Source: Brevibacterium oceani
Lineage (GTDB): Bacteria > Actinomycetota > Actinomycetes > Actinomycetales > Brevibacteriaceae
Direction of reading: 5' to 3'
Length of the DNA stretch: 64,000 nt
NCBI RefSeq assembly: GCF_013623835.1
Contig: NZ_JABKDE010000005.1
Span: 306,987 to 370,986, forward strand
Shown: positions 60,508 through 64,000 of the stretch, piece by piece
Position numbering within the stretch: position 1 is the first letter of the stretch
How the letters are laid out: every line of letters begins with the position of its first letter
Position numbers and translations under genes: made by a program
The notes under the pieces: generated by a model
What the model saw: the letters and a program-made list of their open reading frames with translations, nothing else
Database searches by the model: none
Told to the model about the DNA's origin: nothing

Positions 60508-60560
60508 GTCAGGGTCGGGCGAAGCTGAGTCAGGGTCGGGCTGAGTCAGAGTCAGGCTAG
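60508..60560. repeat. Short tandem repeats before the hydrolase gene
   Basis: GTCAGGGTCGGGC occurs at 60508-60520 and 60529-60541, followed by degenerate GAGTCAG units up to the hydrolase start. They lie in the divergent promoter between the TRIC gene and the hydrolase gene. Confidence 0.6.
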
Positions 60561-60569
60561 GCTGAGACG

Positions 60570-61439
60570 ATGACGCAGCCGACGCTCATCCTCGTCCACG
60601 GCGCTTTCGCCAATTCCTTCTCCTTCGCCCCGCTGCAGGCAGAACTGGCCCTCCACGGGGTGCGCTCGGCAGCGGTCGACCTCCCCGGTCACGGGTACGC
60701 GGCGACCATCCCGGCCGGGTATCAGTCGCCCCAGGATCTGGCCGAGTTCACCTCGGCGCCGGGGTCGATCAGGGGTGTGACCTTGGCAGACAATGTCGCC
60801 CACCTCGCCGAGGCGGCCACCCGAGCCAAGCAGCACGGACCGGTGATCGTCCTCGCCCACAGCCGCGGCGGAGTCACCCTGACCGCACTGGCCAATGCCC
60901 GCCCCGACCTCATCGACCACATGGTCTATGTCTCCGCATGGGCACCGGTGTCACTATCGGCCGCCGATTACAACGCCGAGCAGGAGATGGCCGCCGTCGA
61001 CAATGCCGCGTTGGCCCGTGCCTTGGCCGGGGATCCCGGCGAGCTCGGACTCCTGCGCTGCAATTTCCGTCAGGCCGACCCCGAGGCCCTTGCCGGGCTC
61101 AAAGATCTTTTCTGCGCCGACGTCAGCGACGACGAGTTCCGGGTCGCCCTCAGCTCCCTGCAACCTGATGAGAACCTCGACGCGGGCGGAGCCGATGATC
61201 GGGCGCAGGCGGACACGTGGGGCACGATCACGCGCACGTTCGTCCGCCTCGGCGAGGATCGCTGCATCCCGACGGCGATGCAGGACCGCCTCATCCGCGA
61301 GGGCGATGCGCTCACCCCGGACAATCCCTACCGAGTGCGCACGCTGGTCTCATCCCATCTTGGGTGGATGATCCGCCCCGTCGAGGCGGCCGTTGCCCTG
61401 GCGCAGATCGTCGCCGAGGTGGCCGCGCAGTCCGACTGA
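60570..61439 (+). CDS. Alpha/beta hydrolase, HNL/esterase-like
   Basis: 289 residues, no signal peptide. Nucleophile elbow AHSRGG, N-terminal oxyanion HGAFANSFSF, a C-terminal His in VSSHLGWM. Members with H-G-A-F/W and AHSxGG include plant-type hydroxynitrile lyase/methylesterase relatives; the substrate cannot be assigned. Divergent from the TRIC gene, convergent with Ohr. Confidence 0.82.
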   Translation: MTQPTLILVHGAFANSFSFAPLQAELALHGVRSAAVDLPGHGYAATIPAGYQSPQDLAEFTSAPGSIRGVTLADNVAHLAEAATRAKQHGPVIVLAHSRGGVTLTALANARPDLIDHMVYVSAWAPVSLSAADYNAEQEMAAVDNAALARALAGDPGELGLLRCNFRQADPEALAGLKDLFCADVSDDEFRVALSSLQPDENLDAGGADDRAQADTWGTITRTFVRLGEDRCIPTAMQDRLIREGDALTPDNPYRVRTLVSSHLGWMIRPVEAAVALAQIVAEVAAQSD

Positions 61440-61441
61440 AA

Positions 61442-61510
61442 CAGCCGGGTGGGGCGGATCTGTCCCGACCCCGATCCGGGGATCCGCGATGGTCGAACCC
61501 GCCCGGGCTG
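61442..61510. terminator. Putative two-way terminator
   Basis: Between convergent hydrolase and Ohr genes. The inner stem GCGGATC (61454-61460) pairs with GATCCGC (61481-61487); outer CAGCC-GGG (61442-61449) pairs with CCCGGGCTG (61502-61510). Interrupted and weaker than the long hairpins elsewhere. Confidence 0.35.
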
Positions 61511-61516
61511 GTCGAC

Positions 61517-62020
61517 TCAGCTGAGCTGGAAGTTGTCCGGGTTCTTGTACGGTTCGATGTCGACGATCGGCGATCCCTTGCCCATGAGAAGCTTCGAGAT
61601 CGGGCAGCGGGCATGGGCCCGGGCGGCGTACTTCTCCGCGTCCTCGTCCGAGACTCCGTCGATGGAGATGAACGCGTGCGGCGCGAAGTAGAAGCCGTTG
61701 CCGGAGGGTTCCTTGTGCAGTTCGACCTCGACCCGCACTCGGGACAGAGCATCGAGTTCGTTGACGGCGAGCACAACCTTGAGCGTCTCACCGAGGCAGG
61801 TCGACCACGCCATAGCGAGGAACTGTTCGGGATTGTTGCCGTCTTCGACGTGCGAGGTCGGGGCCGTGGTCAGCGTCTGACCGTCTTCGATTCGCACCTC
61901 GCCGGAGGTGCCGCCGAGGTTCTCGACCTTGGCGGTGTAGATGGGCGCGCTCGGGCTCTTCGGCTCGTCCGCATCGTCGCTCCGAGCCTGCGGCTGGGCG
62001 TATCCGGGGTTCTCAGTCAT
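61517..62020 (-). CDS. Organic hydroperoxide resistance protein (Ohr-like)
   Basis: 167 residues. The Ohr/OsmC fold with NPEQFLAMAWSTCLGETLKVVL (first Cys) and AARAHARCPISKLL (second Cys) matches the Ohr branch. The N-terminal 30 residues are a polar extension (PQARSDDADEPKSPSAP). It reduces fatty-acid and other organic peroxides with lipoylated or thiol partners; in Ohr the electron donor is dihydrolipoamide. No OhrR regulator is adjacent. Confidence 0.9.
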   Translation of the reverse strand: MTENPGYAQPQARSDDADEPKSPSAPIYTAKVENLGGTSGEVRIEDGQTLTTAPTSHVEDGNNPEQFLAMAWSTCLGETLKVVLAVNELDALSRVRVEVELHKEPSGNGFYFAPHAFISIDGVSDEDAEKYAARAHARCPISKLLMGKGSPIVDIEPYKNPDNFQLS

Positions 62021-62137
62021 TGCACCATGCTACGACAGGCACGCAGCAAGTTCACTGTGCTTTCGATGAATGGTCCGTGACCTCAGTCCGATCCGTCCGT
62101 GCCGACCCGCACCCATCCGCGGCGGGCACCGCTCCGA

Positions 62138-63808
62138 ATGACCACTATGAACGGAACTCGACGTGTCCACCCCCGCCTCCGCGGCGCAGTTGCCGGGCTG
62201 GCGGCGACGCTGGCGATGTTCGGCCTCGCCGATGTCCTCGCGCGCGCCTTCAGCCCGAGCGCCGCACCCCTGCTCACCCTCGGGCAGGCGATCATCCCCC
62301 TGGCTCCCCCGGCGGCCATCAAACCCGTCATCGCCCTCTTCGGCGACAATGACAAGCTCGTCCTCGTCCTCTCCACCGGCTTCGGCGCGCTCGTCCTCGC
62401 GGGTCTCATCGGAGCGGTGGCCGCCTCCCGTCGACGTCTGGGCATGGGACTTCTGCTCATCGCGGGACTCGTCCCCCTCGCCGTCATCATCCTGCGCCCC
62501 GAGGCGGGTGCCCTCGATGTCATCCCCACGCTCGTCGGGCTTGCGGTCGGCATCGCCGTCTTCGCCCTGCTGCTGCGCCTCGGCGGGTTCGCAATCTCCG
62601 CCGAGGCGGCCCACCGTCCCGTCGACGACGCCGAGGACACCGCCGTCCCGGATGATCCCGCCGAGGCGGCCGATCGCCCCGATTCCGAACCCGATTCCGA
62701 GTCCGGCCCTGCGCCCGGTTCACGGACACCGAACCCGCTCAGTCGCCGCCGCTTCTTCGGCCTGGCCGGAGCGGTCGGCACCATCGGCGCCGTCACCATC
62801 GCGGTCGGTCAGACCGTTGCCTCCCTCGCGCAGGATGCCGGAGCGGCGGTCGCCAAGCTGGTCCTGCCCACCCCGGCGAAGAGGGCCGCCGCGATCCCTG
62901 CGGCCGCGAGCACCGACGTCGAGGGCACGGTTCCCTTCGTCACCGAAGCTGCGGACTTCTACCGCATCGACACGGTTCTCGCTCCTCCGGTCATCGACCC
63001 GGAACAGTGGTCCCTGCGCATCCACGGCATGGTCGAAGAGGAGGTGACCCTGACGATGGACGACGTCCTCGACCTGCCGCTGGAAGAACACCACATCACG
63101 CTCACCTGCGTGTCCAATCCCGTCGGCGGGGACCTCGTCGGCAACGCGACCTGGCTCGGATATCCCGTGCGTGATCTCCTCGCCCGAGCACGCCCGAACT
63201 CGCAAGCCGATATGGTCCTCTCCCACTCCTTCGATGGATTCACCGCCTCGACCCCGATCGGTGCACTGACCGATGACCGCGCCGCCCTCCTGGCGGTGGG
63301 AATGAACGGCGAACCGCTCACCCCGATCCACGGCTTCCCCGCCCGCCTCGTCGTTCCCGGGCTCTACGGCTTCGTTTCCGCGACGAAATGGGTGACCGAA
63401 CTCGAGGTCACCCGCTTCGATGAGAAGACCGCCTACTGGACCGACCGCGGGTGGGATGCCAAGGCCCCCATCCTCGTCGCTTCGCGCATCGAGGTCCCCA
63501 AGCCGCTGGCCAAGGTCCCTGCCGGGGACATCCGAGTCGGCGGCACCGCCTGGGCGCAGCGTGCAGGGATCGACCGCGTCGAGGTCAAGCTCGACGACGG
63601 CGAATGGACGCAGGCGGATCTGGCCGAGGAGGTCACGATCGACACGTGGAGGCAGTGGCGTGCCGATTTCGCCGAGGTGGAACCGGGCACCCACACGCTC
63701 ACCGTCCGCGCGACCGACAAGGACGGCACCGTGCAGACGGCGAAACGTCGCGATTCGATCCCCAATTCGGCCACCGGCCACCACCACATCCAGTTCCGCG
63801 TCGAATGA
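62138..63808 (+). CDS. Membrane-anchored molybdopterin-dependent oxidoreductase (YedY/sulfite-oxidase-like)
   Basis: 556 residues. The first 170 form four to five membrane helices, then an acidic low-complexity linker (about 160-200), then a twin-Arg-like SRRRFFGLAGAVGTIGA, a further hydrophobic segment, and the soluble domain. The Mo-cofactor Cys lies in ITLTCVSNPVGGDLVGNATWLGYPV. A C-terminal Mo-co dimerisation-like domain follows (IRVGGTAWAQRAGIDRVEVKLDDGEWTQA). It is like MsrP/YedY fused to its own membrane part, acting outside the cytoplasm. Two MOSC genes elsewhere in the window fit Mo metabolism. Starts at 62138 or 62147. Confidence 0.88.
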   Translation: MTTMNGTRRVHPRLRGAVAGLAATLAMFGLADVLARAFSPSAAPLLTLGQAIIPLAPPAAIKPVIALFGDNDKLVLVLSTGFGALVLAGLIGAVAASRRRLGMGLLLIAGLVPLAVIILRPEAGALDVIPTLVGLAVGIAVFALLLRLGGFAISAEAAHRPVDDAEDTAVPDDPAEAADRPDSEPDSESGPAPGSRTPNPLSRRRFFGLAGAVGTIGAVTIAVGQTVASLAQDAGAAVAKLVLPTPAKRAAAIPAAASTDVEGTVPFVTEAADFYRIDTVLAPPVIDPEQWSLRIHGMVEEEVTLTMDDVLDLPLEEHHITLTCVSNPVGGDLVGNATWLGYPVRDLLARARPNSQADMVLSHSFDGFTASTPIGALTDDRAALLAVGMNGEPLTPIHGFPARLVVPGLYGFVSATKWVTELEVTRFDEKTAYWTDRGWDAKAPILVASRIEVPKPLAKVPAGDIRVGGTAWAQRAGIDRVEVKLDDGEWTQADLAEEVTIDTWRQWRADFAEVEPGTHTLTVRATDKDGTVQTAKRRDSIPNSATGHHHIQFRVE

Positions 63809-63816
63809 GTGCAGAG

Positions 63817-63826
63817 CCACCTCGGC
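63817..63826 (-). repeat. Intergenic copy of GCCGAGGTGG
   Basis: Non-coding copy nine bases after the oxidoreductase stop codon. Confidence 0.6.
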
Positions 63827-63962
63827 GAGAAGATTTTCAACTTTCTTCCCGATTCACCCATCCGGATGCGCACCCGCTGCGAATACCCAGTACACAGCGA
63901 GCAATGGAGATCACTTCACAGCTGTGCGCGAATACGCATCACTGTTGATTAGGAGAAGAACA

Positions 63963-64000
63963 ATGAAGACACTGCTTCGCACACGCACCGCCACCATCCT
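63963..64000 (+). CDS. Start of a gene truncated by the window edge
   Basis: ATG with AGGAG about nine bases upstream, reading MKTLLRTRTATI before the edge. A basic start followed by small hydrophobic residues suggests a signal peptide. Nothing more can be said from 12 codons. Confidence 0.6.
   Translation, partial: MKTLLRTRTATI

Noticed and set aside
1..64000. CRISPR array, prophage, insertion sequence, rRNA or tRNA
   Set aside because: No regularly spaced repeats, transposase or integrase motifs, phage structural genes or tRNA-like cloverleaf sequences were seen on reading both strands.

Overview
The window is one contiguous stretch of GC-rich chromosome, roughly two-thirds G+C by eye. 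Short intergenic gaps, Ala/Glu/Asp-rich acidic proteins, GTGA/ATGA stop-start overlaps and actinobacterial families (CsoR, a CseABC-like lipoprotein/two-component set, OtsB-GH15 fusion, type VII-like small helical protein) point to a high-GC Gram-positive. My best guess is Brevibacterium or a close relative in the Micrococcales. That is inferred from gene content only; no rRNA or tRNA gene is visible to anchor it.

Layout. 0.3-1.2 kb: a membrane-anchored SPOR-like protein. 1.6-5.3 kb: a branched-chain 2-oxoacid dehydrogenase operon (E1 alpha, E1 beta, E2). 5.8-8.3 kb: three overlapping genes resembling a small type VII secretion-associated hydrolase module. 8.7-14 kb: purB, a secreted lipoprotein, an MHS-family transporter and an alpha/beta hydrolase. 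13.9-18.4 kb: an aldonolactone-oxidase-like flavoprotein and a PLP racemase/deaminase-like enzyme, divergent from succinate-semialdehyde dehydrogenase. 18.5-25.6 kb: a penicillin-binding protein, a CitA/CitB-type two-component system and a MOSC-ferredoxin reductase-ferredoxin fusion. 25.7-28.5 kb: the csoR-copZ-copA copper operon with its operator. 28.9-33.8 kb: a CseA/CseB/CseC-like envelope-stress system followed by a VanY-type D,D-carboxypeptidase. 33.8-40.2 kb: DUF1990 protein, MaoC hydratase, a DUF559 nuclease-like gene, an OtsB-GH15 trehalose enzyme and a DUF308 protein. 40.3-43.1 kb: ArsR regulator, serine hydrolase, small membrane protein, Rieske lipoprotein. 43.3-51.0 kb: MFS exporter, recQ, AraC regulator, and a siderophore uptake pair behind a DtxR/IdeR-like iron box. 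51-64 kb: OsmC, kynureninase, a MOSC cassette, an MFS exporter, isochorismatase-rhodanese pair, a second OsmC, PPK2, TRIC channel, alpha/beta hydrolase, Ohr, and a membrane-anchored molybdopterin oxidoreductase. The start of a further gene runs off the right edge.

What stands out is non-coding. (1) Long, near-perfect hairpins lie at gene ends, mostly between convergent genes. (2) In two places the same hairpin occurs on both sides of a single lower-GC gene: a 59-bp perfect inverted repeat around the MOSC gene at 53.2-54.1 kb, and a 19-bp-stem hairpin pair around the DUF559 gene at 35.1-36.5 kb. This looks like single-gene cassettes inserted at transcription terminators. (3) The decamer GCCGAGGYGG and near variants recur dozens of times on both strands, in genes and in gaps, as expected of a genome-wide signal. 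(4) Short tandem repeats overlap or follow several stop codons.
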